Source of the DNA: Halomicrobium urmianum
Lineage (GTDB): Archaea > Halobacteriota > Halobacteria > Halobacteriales > Haloarculaceae
Assembly: GCF_020217425.1 (NCBI RefSeq)
Contig: NZ_CP084090.1
Span: 2,976,001-3,040,000 of the forward strand
Direction: 5' to 3'
DNA: 64,000 nucleotides
The notes under the pieces were generated by a model that was given only the letters and a program-made list of their open reading frames with translations, was not told the DNA's origin and ran no database searches. Shown piece after piece: positions 1-8,334 of the stretch; the stretch's first letter is position 1, and the number at the start of each line of letters is the position of its first letter. A program made the translations under genes and the position numbers.

Positions 1-2
1 CG

Positions 3-767
3 GGCCCCGCGCTCCAGACGCGGACGATCCTCCTGACGCTGGGCGGTGGCGTCCTCGCCATCGGCGCGTCCGGGACGTTCAACCACGTGCTGGAGCGGGA
101 CGTCGACAAGCGGATGGACCGGACCTCGGACCGCCCCGTCGCGACACACCAGATCCCGGTCAGGAACGCCGTCGCGTTCGGCGTCGCGCTGGCGCTCTCC
201 TCGCTGGTCGCGTTCTGGCAGCTGAACGCCCTCGCGGCCGCGCTCGGGCTCGCGGCCATCCTGTTCTACAGCGTCGTCTACACGCTCGTTCTCAAGCCGA
301 ACACGGTCCAGAACACGGTCATCGGGGGCGCGGCCGGCGCGCTGCCGGCGCTGATCGGCTGGGCGGCCGTCACCGGCGACGTCCAGCTCCCCGGGCTGGC
401 GCTGGCCGGCGTCATCTTCCTGTGGACGCCCGCGCACTTCTACAACCTCGCGCTGGCGTACAAGGAGGACTACGCGAAGGGCGGCTTCCCGATGATGCCG
501 GTGGTCCGCGGCGAGACGGAGACGCGGAAACACATCTGCTACTACCTCGGCGCGACGCTCGTGGCGGCCGGCGCCCTCGCGGCGCTGACGCCGCTGGGCG
601 CGCTGTACGCCGCGACGACGGCGACGCTGGGCGCGGTCTTCTTGGCCGCCGTCGTCGTCCTCCACCGCGAGCGGACCGAGCGGGCGGCCTTCCAGGCGTT
701 CCACGCGTCGAACGCCTACCTCGGCGCCCTCCTGATCGCCATTGTAGTCGACGCGCTCGTCCTATGA
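3..767 (+). CDS. ctaB: Protoheme IX farnesyltransferase (heme o synthase), 5' end cut by window
   Basis: This UbiA-superfamily membrane enzyme adds a farnesyl group to heme b, giving heme o for terminal oxidases. The frame is open from base 3, so the N-terminus lies outside the window; the first internal Met (base 87) is not the true start. Two Asp-rich prenyl-diphosphate motifs are visible: NHVLERDVDKRMDRTSDRP near the left edge and YKEDYAKGGFPMMP further on, both diagnostic of CtaB rather than other UbiA proteins. Several hydrophobic helices follow. The stop overlaps the start of the next gene (ATGA), so the two are probably co-translated. Confidence 0.93.
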   Translation, partial: GPALQTRTILLTLGGGVLAIGASGTFNHVLERDVDKRMDRTSDRPVATHQIPVRNAVAFGVALALSSLVAFWQLNALAAALGLAAILFYSVVYTLVLKPNTVQNTVIGGAAGALPALIGWAAVTGDVQLPGLALAGVIFLWTPAHFYNLALAYKEDYAKGGFPMMPVVRGETETRKHICYYLGATLVAAGALAALTPLGALYAATTATLGAVFLAAVVVLHRERTERAAFQAFHASNAYLGALLIAIVVDALVL

Positions 768-1432
768 ACACGACCACGTACTCCATCGACCGGTTCGAGG
801 TCCGCAAGGACACGCTCCTGTGGGGCCTGCTGCTCCTGAACAGCGAACTCCTGCTCGTGTTCGCCTACCTGCTGCTGAGCCCGAACACCATCACCGGCCT
901 CACGCCGGTGGTGGTCCCGTTCGTCTGGATCAACCTGGGCCTGTGGGCCATCGTCCGGACCGACGTGCCGCCGGCGGGCCAGCGCCGGCGGAGGATCGGC
1001 GTCGCCGTCGCGGTGGCGTACTTCGGTCTGCTGACCTACTTCGGCGGCATGTGGGGCCTCGGCCACCCTGAGATGCCCTCGTCGCTCCGGCTCGAGCTGT
1101 TCTCGCTCCCGCCCGGGTGGGCGCCCGCGCTGCTGGCGAACACCCCGTACCTGCGCCTGAGCGTCCTCTCCTACCAGGTCGTCGGCTACCTCGCGCTGGC
1201 GTACCTGGTGTACGCGACGGTGCTCGACGCGGCGGGCTCGGCGGTCACCGGCGTCGTCGGCCTGCTGTCGTGCGTCTCCTGTTCGTGGCCGATCCTGGCC
1301 GGCGTCGTCACGGGCCTCGTCGGCGGGTCGACGGCCGTCGCCGCCGCCGTCTACGACCAGTCGTACCTCCTCTCGACGGTCGTCTTCTCGGTGACGGTCG
1401 GCCTGCTGTACTGGCGGCCCGGGTTCCGGTAG
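764..1432 (+). CDS. Polytopic membrane protein with an intramembrane CxxC, linked to ctaB
   Basis: A 222-residue protein whose ATG overlaps the ctaB stop. Hydrophobic segments lie near residues 17-38, 46-64, 76-96, 130-155, 160-190 and 195-218. A Cys-x2-Cys pair (C170, C173; SCVSCSWP) sits at the start of a hydrophobic helix, a placement that suggests metal or thiol chemistry inside the membrane. I do not recognise an enzyme family; haloarchaea carry a conserved unknown protein at this position after ctaB. Translational coupling with heme o synthase suggests a role in oxidase or heme maturation, which is inference only. Confidence 0.8.
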   Translation: MNTTTYSIDRFEVRKDTLLWGLLLLNSELLLVFAYLLLSPNTITGLTPVVVPFVWINLGLWAIVRTDVPPAGQRRRRIGVAVAVAYFGLLTYFGGMWGLGHPEMPSSLRLELFSLPPGWAPALLANTPYLRLSVLSYQVVGYLALAYLVYATVLDAAGSAVTGVVGLLSCVSCSWPILAGVVTGLVGGSTAVAAAVYDQSYLLSTVVFSVTVGLLYWRPGFR

Positions 1433-1501
1433 CTGGCCGTCGCGACGACTGACCGGGAGACGTCCACGGGCCTTTTGGTGCCGCGAAGCGACCCTGCGAA
1501 C

Positions 1502-1732
1502 ATGACCCGCGTCGAAATCGAGTACTGCGTGCCCTGTGGCTTCCGCGAGCGAGCGCTCGACGTCCAGCGAGCGATCCTCGCCGCCTGCGAGGACGAGATC
1601 GACGAACTGGCGCTGGTGATGGGCGAGCACGGCGTGTTCCGCGTGCTGGTGGGCGAGGAGATCGTCTTCGACAAGGACGAGGGCGAGTTCGACGTCGACG
1701 CCATCGCGCGGGACGTCCGGGCGGCGCTCTGA
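1502..1732 (+). CDS. SelW/Rdx-type thioredoxin-like protein
   Basis: A 76-residue protein with a CVPC motif at C9-C12 just after the first beta strand (MTRVEIEYC), the arrangement of the Rdx/SelT/SelW/SelH thioredoxin-like family in which CxxU is replaced by CxxC. The length matches single-domain SelW proteins. The ATG at 1502 is chosen because an upstream extension would precede the conserved first strand. The family is thought to act in thiol redox exchange; the partner is unknown. It lies between the ctaB pair and an ABC exporter on the same strand and may belong to the same unit. Confidence 0.85.
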   Translation: MTRVEIEYCVPCGFRERALDVQRAILAACEDEIDELALVMGEHGVFRVLVGEEIVFDKDEGEFDVDAIARDVRAAL

Positions 1733-1797
1733 GTCGGCGTTCGCCGTCGCCGCCCGGAGTCGAAGCGGCTTTCGGGCCGCCGGGCGGAGAGCCGTCC

Positions 1798-2751
1798 ATG
1801 GACGAGGTACTGGTGGCCGAGGAGCTCCGCCGGGCGTACGGGGACGCGGTGGCCCTCTCGGGGGTGTCGCTGTCGCTGTCGGCGGGCGAGGTGTTCGCGC
1901 TGGTGGGGCCCAACGGCGCCGGCAAGACGACGCTCGTCCGGGCGCTGACGGGAACGACGGACGCCGAGGGTCGCGTCGAACTGTTCGGCGGCCCGCCGCG
2001 CGAGGTCGCCCGCGAGCGGATCGGCCTCCTGCCCCAGTCGTTCGGGCCGCCGTCGCGGCTGACCGCCCGCGAACTGGTCGACTACTACGCGGGCCTGTAC
2101 GACGAGCACCGGCCGGTCGAGGGCGTCCTCGACGACGTGGGGCTGGCCGACGCGGCCGACACCCACTACGAGGACCTCTCGGGCGGGCAGCGCCGGCGCG
2201 TCTGCGTCGGGACGGCGCTGGTCAACGAGCCGGACCTGCTGTTTCTCGACGAGCCGACGACGGGCATCGACCCGGCCGGCCGGCGCGACCTCTGGGACCT
2301 GATCGAGGGGCTGGCCGACGAGGGCGTGACGGTGCTGGTCACGACGCACTACATGGAGGAGGCCGAGCGGCTGGCCGACCGCGTGGGCCTGCTGGCGGAC
2401 GGCGAACTGGTCGCCGTCGACGACCCGGGGACGCTGGTGGCCGAACACGGCGGCGAGTCCCGGTTGACGGTCGCGGGCGCGTTCGACCCGGAGGCCGCCG
2501 ACGCGCTCGACTATCCGACGACCGTCGCGGAGGGGACGCTCACCGTCCGCGGCGTCGATCCGCGCGAAATCGGCCGCGTCGTCGAGCGACTGGAGACGGC
2601 CGGCGTCGAGTACGAGGAGCTCTCCTGGTCGGAGCCGTCGCTGGAGGACGCCTACCTCGAACTGACGGGGCGGTCCGTCGACGGCGGCGCGAGGACCGGA
2701 ATCGGGGCCGTCGATCGCGGCGGACCCGTCGTCGCGGGGGGCGAGCGATGA
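1798..2751 (+). CDS. ABC transporter ATP-binding protein
   Basis: A 317-residue ATPase subunit of an ABC-2-type exporter. Walker A GPNGAGKT is at 37-44, the signature LSGGQ at 127-131, Walker B LLFLDE at 147-152 and the switch His in TTHYMEEAE near 182. The roughly 90-residue tail after the nucleotide-binding domain is typical of drug or multi-substrate exporters of the CcmA/NatA group. The gene overlaps the following permease by 4 bp (ATGA), so they form one transporter. The substrate is unknown; position behind heme o synthase and a redox protein hints at a link to oxidase assembly, but this is not demonstrated. Confidence 0.93.
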   Translation: MDEVLVAEELRRAYGDAVALSGVSLSLSAGEVFALVGPNGAGKTTLVRALTGTTDAEGRVELFGGPPREVARERIGLLPQSFGPPSRLTARELVDYYAGLYDEHRPVEGVLDDVGLADAADTHYEDLSGGQRRRVCVGTALVNEPDLLFLDEPTTGIDPAGRRDLWDLIEGLADEGVTVLVTTHYMEEAERLADRVGLLADGELVAVDDPGTLVAEHGGESRLTVAGAFDPEAADALDYPTTVAEGTLTVRGVDPREIGRVVERLETAGVEYEELSWSEPSLEDAYLELTGRSVDGGARTGIGAVDRGGPVVAGGER

Positions 2752-3503
2752 GCCGCGTCGGACGGGTGAGCGCGGAGGTGACGGCCGCCCGAAAGGCCTT
2801 CCTCCGGCGCCGGACGGCGGTCTTTTTCACCTTCTTCTTCCCGCTCCTGCTGGTGGTCATCTTCGGCACGGTGATCGGCACCGGTGCTGCCGGAGGGTTC
2901 CTCGGCGGCACGCCGGCGGAGAACGTCGCCGCCTACCTCGCCGTGGTCGTCCTGTTCACGCCGCTCTCGCGGGTCGGCAGCGAGGTCGCTCGGTCCCGGG
3001 AGGGCAACCGCTTCGAGAAGCTCGCGACCACGCCGCTCTCGCGAGTCGAGTGGCTCCTCGCTCACTCGCTCGTGAACGTCGCCGTCATCGGAATCGCAGG
3101 CCTCCTGTTGCTGGTCGCCGCCGTCGCGGTCACGGGTGCCGAGGTCGTCGTCTCGCCGACTTCCGTCCTGTTCGTCCCGGCGTTCGTCGCGACCGGCGTC
3201 GTCGCGTTCTGCGGCGTCGGCGCCGTCATCGGCAGCGTCGCCGACTCCCAGGACGGCGTCATCGCGGCCGCGAACGGCCTCGCGCTGCCCCTGATTCTCC
3301 TCTCGGAGACGTTCGTCCCGCCCGCGGCGCTGCCCGGATGGCTCCCGACCGAACTGTCGCCGCTGACCTACTTCGCTCGCGGCGTCCGTGCCGTGCTGAC
3401 GGAGAACGCGGCCGGCGCGGGCGCGGCGAACCTGGCCGTCCTCGCGGCCGTCGCCGTGATGGCGCTGCTGGTCGGCGCGGTCGCGCTACCGCGGACGGAC
3501 TGA
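2748..3503 (+). CDS. ABC-2 type transporter permease
   Basis: A 251-residue integral membrane protein with about six hydrophobic segments, beginning around residue 25 (FFTFFFPLLLVVIFGTVIG) and ending near the C-terminus. A large extracytoplasmic or cytosolic loop follows the first helix, as in ABC-2 permeases. It starts inside the stop of the ATPase gene, so both are translationally coupled and almost surely form one exporter. The conserved stretch LSPLTYFARGVRAVL near residue 200 is typical of this permease family. Substrate not inferable from sequence. Confidence 0.9.
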   Translation: MSRVGRVSAEVTAARKAFLRRRTAVFFTFFFPLLLVVIFGTVIGTGAAGGFLGGTPAENVAAYLAVVVLFTPLSRVGSEVARSREGNRFEKLATTPLSRVEWLLAHSLVNVAVIGIAGLLLLVAAVAVTGAEVVVSPTSVLFVPAFVATGVVAFCGVGAVIGSVADSQDGVIAAANGLALPLILLSETFVPPAALPGWLPTELSPLTYFARGVRAVLTENAAGAGAANLAVLAAVAVMALLVGAVALPRTD

Positions 3504-3518
3504 GGCGGGGGAGACCCC

Positions 3519-4238
3519 TCACAGCGAGACGGCGTCTATCTCGTCCGAGAGCTCCCGCATCTCCGCGTTGAACGCCTGGACGAACGCCCCGAAGTCGCCG
3601 GCGTGCGCCCGGACGTCCCGCGGCGCCGGCGGCTCGTACTGCGACAGGAGGTAGATGCCGCCCTCGCCGCCGACCCGCAGGTATGACGCCCGGCCGTCCT
3701 CCCACTTCAGCTCCCAGCGGGTCCCGTTCACGCGCGCCGAGTACGCGCCGTAGTCGCCGCCCTCGACGCGCCGGAGTTGTCCCGCCATCGCGTCGGCGCA
3801 GTCCCGGACCCGGCCGAGGAGTCGCTCGCGGTCCTCGACCGCCGCGTCCGCGGACGCCACTTCGGGCGGGTCGAACGAGAGGTCCGCGAGGACGGCCTCG
3901 GCGTCGCGGACGTGCTCGTTGAACGCCGCGACGAGGGCGTCGTAGTCGTCGAGCGCAGTGGCCAGCGGTCCCGGCTCCGGCGGTTCCTTCGTCGAGACGA
4001 CGTAGATTTCCCGACCCCGTCCCTCGAAGCGGAGGTACTGGACGTCCCCGCCCTCGTACTTCAGCGTCCACTCGCCAGCGTCGGTGTCGAACTCGGCGGT
4101 CCCGTAGTCGCCGCCCTGCAGGCGGGCGAGTTCACGCGCCATCCGCCCGGCGTGGTCGGTCACCCGCGCGAGGATCTCGTCCCTGCGATCGGCCGCGTCG
4201 TCGGCTCCGACGACGTCGGTGTCCAGCCCGTCTACCAT
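3519..4238 (-). CDS. Unknown protein with internal tandem duplication
   Basis: A 239-residue soluble acidic protein made of two similar halves. Residues 42-113 and 160-228 align throughout: each begins with GGDYG, continues with W(T/E)LK(Y/W)E, then YLR, an I-Y strand, (K/Y)EPP and a helix containing F(V/N)-AFN. The pattern of alternating strands then helix suggests a small alpha/beta domain that has doubled. I cannot name the family with confidence. An in-frame ATG at 4265 would add nine residues; the 4238 start is preferred because it directly precedes the conserved body. It is divergently oriented from the dehydrogenase at 4380 and convergent with the ABC genes. Confidence 0.8.
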   Translation of the reverse strand: MVDGLDTDVVGADDAADRRDEILARVTDHAGRMARELARLQGGDYGTAEFDTDAGEWTLKYEGGDVQYLRFEGRGREIYVVSTKEPPEPGPLATALDDYDALVAAFNEHVRDAEAVLADLSFDPPEVASADAAVEDRERLLGRVRDCADAMAGQLRRVEGGDYGAYSARVNGTRWELKWEDGRASYLRVGGEGGIYLLSQYEPPAPRDVRAHAGDFGAFVQAFNAEMRELSDEIDAVSL

Positions 4239-4379
4239 TGGTTCCGGAAGGCGCTGGACGGTCATAACGGCCGCGCATCGCGCTCGCCGCTCCGCGTGCG
4301 GTGACGCCTCGTCGGATCCAGCGCCCGAATTGCTGCCGGTATGCGGAACCCTTTCGTGGGACGGACCCACGCGGTAGCC

Positions 4380-5366
4380 ATGAGCGACAGCGACGTAGAC
4401 GTCCTCGTCCTGCGGAAGGGCACCCACGGGATGCCGGCCGACGACTACGCGGCGGCGCTTCGGGAGCGACTCCCCGACCACCGGATCGAGCGCGCGCGGA
4501 CGCCCCGGGCAGAGCGGGACCTCGCCGAGAGCGCCCGGGTCATCTCGTCGACGAGCGTCGACCTGGACCTCGTCGAGCGGGCCGACCGCCTGGAACTGTT
4601 CGCCGGCGTGGCGGCGGGCTACGGCCACCTCCCGCTGGACGAACTGGCCGAGCGCGGCGTGGCCGTCACGAACGCCTCGGGCATCCACGCGCCGAACATC
4701 GCCGAGCAGGTGATCGGGTTCGTCCTCGCGCACGCGAGGCGGCTGCGGACGGCGCTCCACCGCCAGGAGCGAAGCGAGTGGCGTCACTTCCAGATGAAGG
4801 AGCTGCAGGGCGGCACCGTCACCGTCGTCGGGATGGGCGCCATCGGCGAGGCCGTCCTCCAGCGGATCTCCGCCTTCGAGGTCGACACCGTCGGCGTCCG
4901 ATACACCCCCGAGAAGGGGGGTCCGGCCGACGAGGTGATCGGGTTCGACGAGGACGACCTCCACGATGCGCTCGCCGACACGGACTACCTCCTGATCGCC
5001 GCGCCGCTGACGGACACAACCCGCGGGCTGATCGGCGAGGCGGAGTTCGACACGCTCCCGCCGAACGCCTTCCTCGTCAACGTCGGCCGCGGCCCCATCG
5101 TCGACACGGACGCCCTGATCGGCGCGCTGCGCGACAACCAGATCGACGGTGCCGGGCTGGACGTGACCGACCCCGAGCCGCTGCCCCGCGACCACCCGCT
5201 GTGGGACTTCGAGAACGTCTTCGTGACGCCGCACAACGCCGGACACAGCCCGAAGCACTGGGAGCGGCTCGCCGACATCGTCGCCGGCAACGTCGAGCGA
5301 CTCGACGACGGCGCCGACCCCGAGGACCTGGAGAACCTCGTCCGGGCGCCAGATCCGGAGACGTAG
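4380..5366 (+). CDS. D-isomer-specific 2-hydroxyacid dehydrogenase
   Basis: A 328-residue NAD(P)-dependent dehydrogenase of the D-2-hydroxyacid family (2-oxoacid to D-2-hydroxyacid). The Rossmann glycine motif GMGAIG is at 151-156. Catalytic residues fit the family: Arg237 in NVGRG, Glu266 in DVTDPEPLP and His285 in TPHNAGHSP. An ATG 39 bp upstream is possible, but 4380 begins at the usual N-terminal strand. No Asp or Arg switch was used to decide NAD versus NADP. It stands alone between divergent and convergent neighbours; the physiological substrate is not evident. Confidence 0.92.
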   Translation: MSDSDVDVLVLRKGTHGMPADDYAAALRERLPDHRIERARTPRAERDLAESARVISSTSVDLDLVERADRLELFAGVAAGYGHLPLDELAERGVAVTNASGIHAPNIAEQVIGFVLAHARRLRTALHRQERSEWRHFQMKELQGGTVTVVGMGAIGEAVLQRISAFEVDTVGVRYTPEKGGPADEVIGFDEDDLHDALADTDYLLIAAPLTDTTRGLIGEAEFDTLPPNAFLVNVGRGPIVDTDALIGALRDNQIDGAGLDVTDPEPLPRDHPLWDFENVFVTPHNAGHSPKHWERLADIVAGNVERLDDGADPEDLENLVRAPDPET

Positions 5367-5465
5367 CGACCCTCACAGCTGCGCCGTAGCGCCGACCACG
5401 TACGCGCCGGTGCCATCGACGCGGCGCCCACGCGCGACGCCGCTACCGGATGGCGGCCGACCGCG

Positions 5466-5720
5466 TCACCGCGAGTGGCGGTACCCGCACTGCGGACAGG
5501 ACACCTCCCCGCGGCCGACGAGCAGCAGGCTCCGGTGGCACCTGTTGCAGGGCCCGCCGACCGAGAGCCCGGTCGCTTCCCGGGTCACCGCGCGGAGGGC
5601 GTTTTCGACCTGCAGCGTCCGCTGCTCCGTCCGTTCCAGTCGTGACCGCAGCCGTTCGAGCTCCGACGCGCTCTCCCCGCCTCGCTCGCGGTTCGCTCCC
5701 GGTGGGGATCCGCGCGCCAT
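5466..5720 (-). CDS. Small coiled-coil zinc-ribbon protein coupled to PspA
   Basis: An 84-residue protein. Residues 15-50 (ELERLRSRLERTEQRTLQ and following) form a predicted coiled coil; the C-terminal part has CNRC and CPQC pairs separated by 15 residues, a likely zinc ribbon. Its ATG overlaps the PspA-like stop (TGATG), so it is almost certainly translated together with that gene. The family is unknown to me; co-translation suggests that it binds or regulates the PspA-like protein. Confidence 0.82.
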   Translation of the reverse strand: MARGSPPGANRERGGESASELERLRSRLERTEQRTLQVENALRAVTREATGLSVGGPCNRCHRSLLLVGRGEVSCPQCGYRHSR

Positions 5721-6469
5721 CAGTTCGCCGCCTCCTCGGTCTCCGCCGCCTCCAAGTCGGTCGCTTCGGTCTCGCGTCCCAGTTGCGTCTTCAGCTCCTC
5801 GAGTTCCCGATCGACGCGCTGTTCGGTCGACTGCCGCTCCAGTTCCCGGTCGATCTCGTCGCCGTCGGAGAGGATGTCGTCGAGCGCGCCGGTCTCCTCG
5901 AGCTCCTCCAGCGCCGCCGCGCGGGCCTCCATCTGCTCGGTGCGCTCGCTGGCCCGCTCGATGGCGCGGCTGACGTCGCCCATCTCCCCGCCGACGCCCG
6001 TGAACGCCTCCGCGACGCGCGCCGACGCCCGCGCCGCCTCGTGGCGCGCCTTGAGCGTCTCCTTGCGCGTCCGGAACCCCTCGATCCGGCCCCGGACGTC
6101 CACCTGCCGCTGGACGAGTCGGTCCTGCGTGGCCTGGAGCCGCTGGATCTGCTCGTCGAGGTCGGCGATCTGGTCGGTGGCGGCGTGTTTCTTCTGGAGC
6201 GCTCGCCGGGCCAGGTCGTCGCGCTCCTGCCGGACCGCCTCGCGGACCTGCTCGTCGTGCTTCTCGGCGTTCGAGCGGAGGCGCTCGCGGTGCAGCTCCA
6301 GGCGCTTCTTCTGGGTCGTGAGGTCGGCGATGCCGCGGTTGACCTCCTGCAGCTCGTCCCGCATCTGCTCGTAGGAGTAGTCCAGTTCCGCCGACGGGTC
6401 CGCGGTGCGGTTCAGCAGGTCGTTCAGCCAGGCCCTGACGGCGAAGGAGATGCGGTCGAAGAGCGTCAC
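5720..6469 (-). CDS. PspA/IM30-family membrane-stress protein
   Basis: A 249-residue, almost fully helical protein rich in Glu, Arg, Gln and Ala, with continuous coiled-coil heptads from about residue 25 to 215. The amphipathic N-terminus (VTLFDRISFAVRAWLNDLLN) matches the membrane-binding helix of PspA/Vipp1 proteins, which polymerise on damaged membranes. I choose a GTG start at 6469: a perfect GGAGG lies six bases upstream and the family N-terminus begins here, whereas the ATG at 6535 would add an unrelated Pro/Arg-rich tail. The next gene, a zinc-ribbon protein, overlaps its stop. Confidence 0.87.
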   Translation of the reverse strand: MTLFDRISFAVRAWLNDLLNRTADPSAELDYSYEQMRDELQEVNRGIADLTTQKKRLELHRERLRSNAEKHDEQVREAVRQERDDLARRALQKKHAATDQIADLDEQIQRLQATQDRLVQRQVDVRGRIEGFRTRKETLKARHEAARASARVAEAFTGVGGEMGDVSRAIERASERTEQMEARAAALEELEETGALDDILSDGDEIDRELERQSTEQRVDRELEELKTQLGRETEATDLEAAETEEAAN

Positions 6470-6797
6470 GACTTCCCTCCGCGGTCGCGGCGATCTGTCG
6501 GCTGTCGGAGTCGGTTCGGAAGCACGCGATGGCACAGGGACGAGACGGGCTTAGTTATGCTCTCGTGTACGGAACAAACCCCGCCCTGTGTCCGCTGGGA
6601 CTGTCAGTAACGGGAACCCAAGGGGGTCTCTGCTCGCCCCGTGTGACGTCCGTCCGGTGGTGCGGACGGTACGGCGTTACTGACAGCGGCCGGACGGTAC
6701 GCCTGCGCTGACCCACAGCGGCCGCCGTAGCGCCGCTCGCTGGCCCACGTCAGGGACCACCGTCAGAGTGAAACAGCATCGCGTGGTAGCAAGTCGC
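6470..6797. other. Intergenic region with nested inverted repeats
   Basis: No convincing gene lies here; an open frame at 6529-6711 has no haloarchaeal composition. A perfect 12-bp inverted repeat (6601-6612 with 6675-6686, CTGTCAGTAACG) encloses a second hairpin (CCGTCCG at 6650-6656 with CGGACGG at 6663-6669). An 11-bp direct copy, CGGACGGTACG, occurs at 6663-6673 and 6691-6701. The function is unknown. Confidence 0.7.
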
Positions 6798-7232
6798 ATG
6801 AGCGCGGACCGGCGACGGGAGACGGAGGAGCGACCTATCCGCTGTCTGGTCGCGAAGGTGGGGCTGGACGGACACGACCGCGGCGCGCACGTCATCTCGC
6901 GGGCGTTCCGGGACGCGGGGTTCGAGGTCATCTACTCCGGGCTCCACCGGGCCCCCGAGGAGGTCGTGCAGGCGGCCGTCCAGGAGGACGTGGACGTGCT
7001 GGGCGTCTCCATCCTCTCGGGCGCCCACGAGACGCTTGTGCCCCAGATTCTCGACGGACTGCGGGAGTACGGCGCGCTGGCGGACACGCTCGTTCTCGTC
7101 GGCGGCATCGTCCCCGAGGGCGACCAGGCGGAGCTGCTGGGGCAGGGCGTCGACGAGATCTTCGGGCCCGGCGCGTCGATGACGGAAACGATCGAGTACG
7201 TCCGCGAGCACGCCCCCGAGCGGGAGCGATGA
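6798..7232 (+). CDS. mcmA2: Methylmalonyl-CoA mutase, cobalamin-binding subunit
   Basis: A 144-residue protein consisting only of the B12-binding domain of methylmalonyl-CoA mutase. The DxHxxG motif is complete (D24, H26, G29 in GLDGHDRG); His26 would be the lower axial cobalt ligand. SILSG near residue 75 and the GGIVPEGD segment near 105 are also conserved. In haloarchaea the catalytic TIM-barrel subunit is encoded separately; it is not in this window. The stop overlaps the start of meaB, the mutase chaperone, confirming the role in propionate or methylaspartate-cycle carbon metabolism (methylmalonyl-CoA to succinyl-CoA). Confidence 0.93.
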   Translation: MSADRRRETEERPIRCLVAKVGLDGHDRGAHVISRAFRDAGFEVIYSGLHRAPEEVVQAAVQEDVDVLGVSILSGAHETLVPQILDGLREYGALADTLVLVGGIVPEGDQAELLGQGVDEIFGPGASMTETIEYVREHAPERER

Positions 7233-8221
7233 GCCTCGTCGACGACCTGCTGGCGGGCGACCAGCGAGCGCTGGCCCGCGTGATCACGCGCATCGAGGAC
7301 CGGGCACCGGGCTACCGTGAGGACGTCGCAGCGTTGCACCGACACGCCGGCGGCGCGCACGTGATCGGCGTGACGGGCCCGCCAGGGGCCGGCAAGTCGA
7401 CGCTCGTGGATCGCATCGCTGCGGCCTACCGGGAGCGGGGACGGACGGTCGGCGTCATCGCGGTCGACCCCGCGTCGCCGTTCACCGGCGGCGCAGTCCT
7501 GGGCGACCGGATCCGACTGGGCGCCAACGCGGGTGACCCGGGCGTGTTCGTCCGCTCGATGTCCGCCCGGGGCACGCTGGGTGGACTCTCGACGGCGACG
7601 ACGGACGCCGTCACCGCGCTCGACGCCTTCGGGACGGACGTGGTCATCGTCGAGACGGTCGGCGCGGGGCAGAACGAGGTAGAGGTCGTCGGCGCGGCGG
7701 ACACGGTCGCGGTGCTCGTCCCGCCCGGCAGCGGCGACGACGTGCAGATGCTCAAGGCCGGCGTCCTCGAGATCGCCGACCTGTTCGCCGTCAACAAGGC
7801 CGACCTCGACGGCGCCGACCGGACCGTGCGGCAACTGCGGGAGATGCTCCAGCAGCGCCGGAGCGAGGGCGAAGACGACGCTCCCGCGTGGGACCCGCCG
7901 ATCCTCGAGACGGTCGCCGACCGCGGCGAGGGGGTCGAGGCGTTCGTCGACGCGGTCGCCGACCACCTCGACTGGCTGGAGTCGTCGGGCCGCCGCGAGG
8001 AGCAGGTCCGGGAGCGGTACGCGGCGGCGGTGCGGACCCTCCTGCGGGAGGACACGCGCGACCTGCTCGCCGAGGAACTGGCGGCCCGCGGCGGCCTCGA
8101 GGAGCAGGTCGACCGCGTCGTCGCCCGGGAGACCGACCCCTACTCCGTCGCGGAGGCGGTGCTGGCGCCGCTCCGGGAGTGCGTCCGGGAGCGCCGCGAG
8201 GGGAGCGGCGACGGCGAGTGA
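7229..8221 (+). CDS. meaB: Methylmalonyl-CoA mutase-associated GTPase MeaB/ArgK
   Basis: A 330-residue G3E-type P-loop GTPase that loads and protects the adenosylcobalamin cofactor of methylmalonyl-CoA mutase. Walker A GPPGAGKS is at 50-57, followed by VIAVDPASPFTGGAVLGDRIR, shortened here to its core VDPASPFTGGA, which is diagnostic of MeaB. Switch region ETVGAGQNEVEV and the specificity motif NKAD are present. The gene starts within the stop of the B12-binding subunit (ATGA), so the two are co-translated. No frame damage. Confidence 0.95.
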   Translation: MSLVDDLLAGDQRALARVITRIEDRAPGYREDVAALHRHAGGAHVIGVTGPPGAGKSTLVDRIAAAYRERGRTVGVIAVDPASPFTGGAVLGDRIRLGANAGDPGVFVRSMSARGTLGGLSTATTDAVTALDAFGTDVVIVETVGAGQNEVEVVGAADTVAVLVPPGSGDDVQMLKAGVLEIADLFAVNKADLDGADRTVRQLREMLQQRRSEGEDDAPAWDPPILETVADRGEGVEAFVDAVADHLDWLESSGRREEQVRERYAAAVRTLLREDTRDLLAEELAARGGLEEQVDRVVARETDPYSVAEAVLAPLRECVRERREGSGDGE

Positions 8222-8304
8222 CGACGACCGGGGGTGGCGGTCGCGCCCGGGAGCGGGCGTCGGACCCGCCACGGTGTCGCGGTCGGGGGCCTGCCGGCAC
8301 CACG

Positions 8305-8311
8305 TATATAT
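8305..8311 (+). promoter_or_regulatory. TATA box of the alpha/beta hydrolase gene
   Basis: TATATAT centred about 27 nt before the ATG at 8335. No ribosome-binding site precedes the ATG, so the transcript is probably leaderless. Confidence 0.6.
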
Positions 8312-8334
8312 CCGCCACGGACCAGTGTGAACGT

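Noticed and set aside
6529-6711. 60-codon plus-strand frame
   Set aside because: Cys/Gly/Arg-rich, overlaps inverted repeats, no haloarchaeal composition.
6702-6797. Cobalamin riboswitch before the B12-dependent mutase subunit
   Set aside because: No B12-box-like conserved core was recognisable, and such riboswitches are not expected in haloarchaea.
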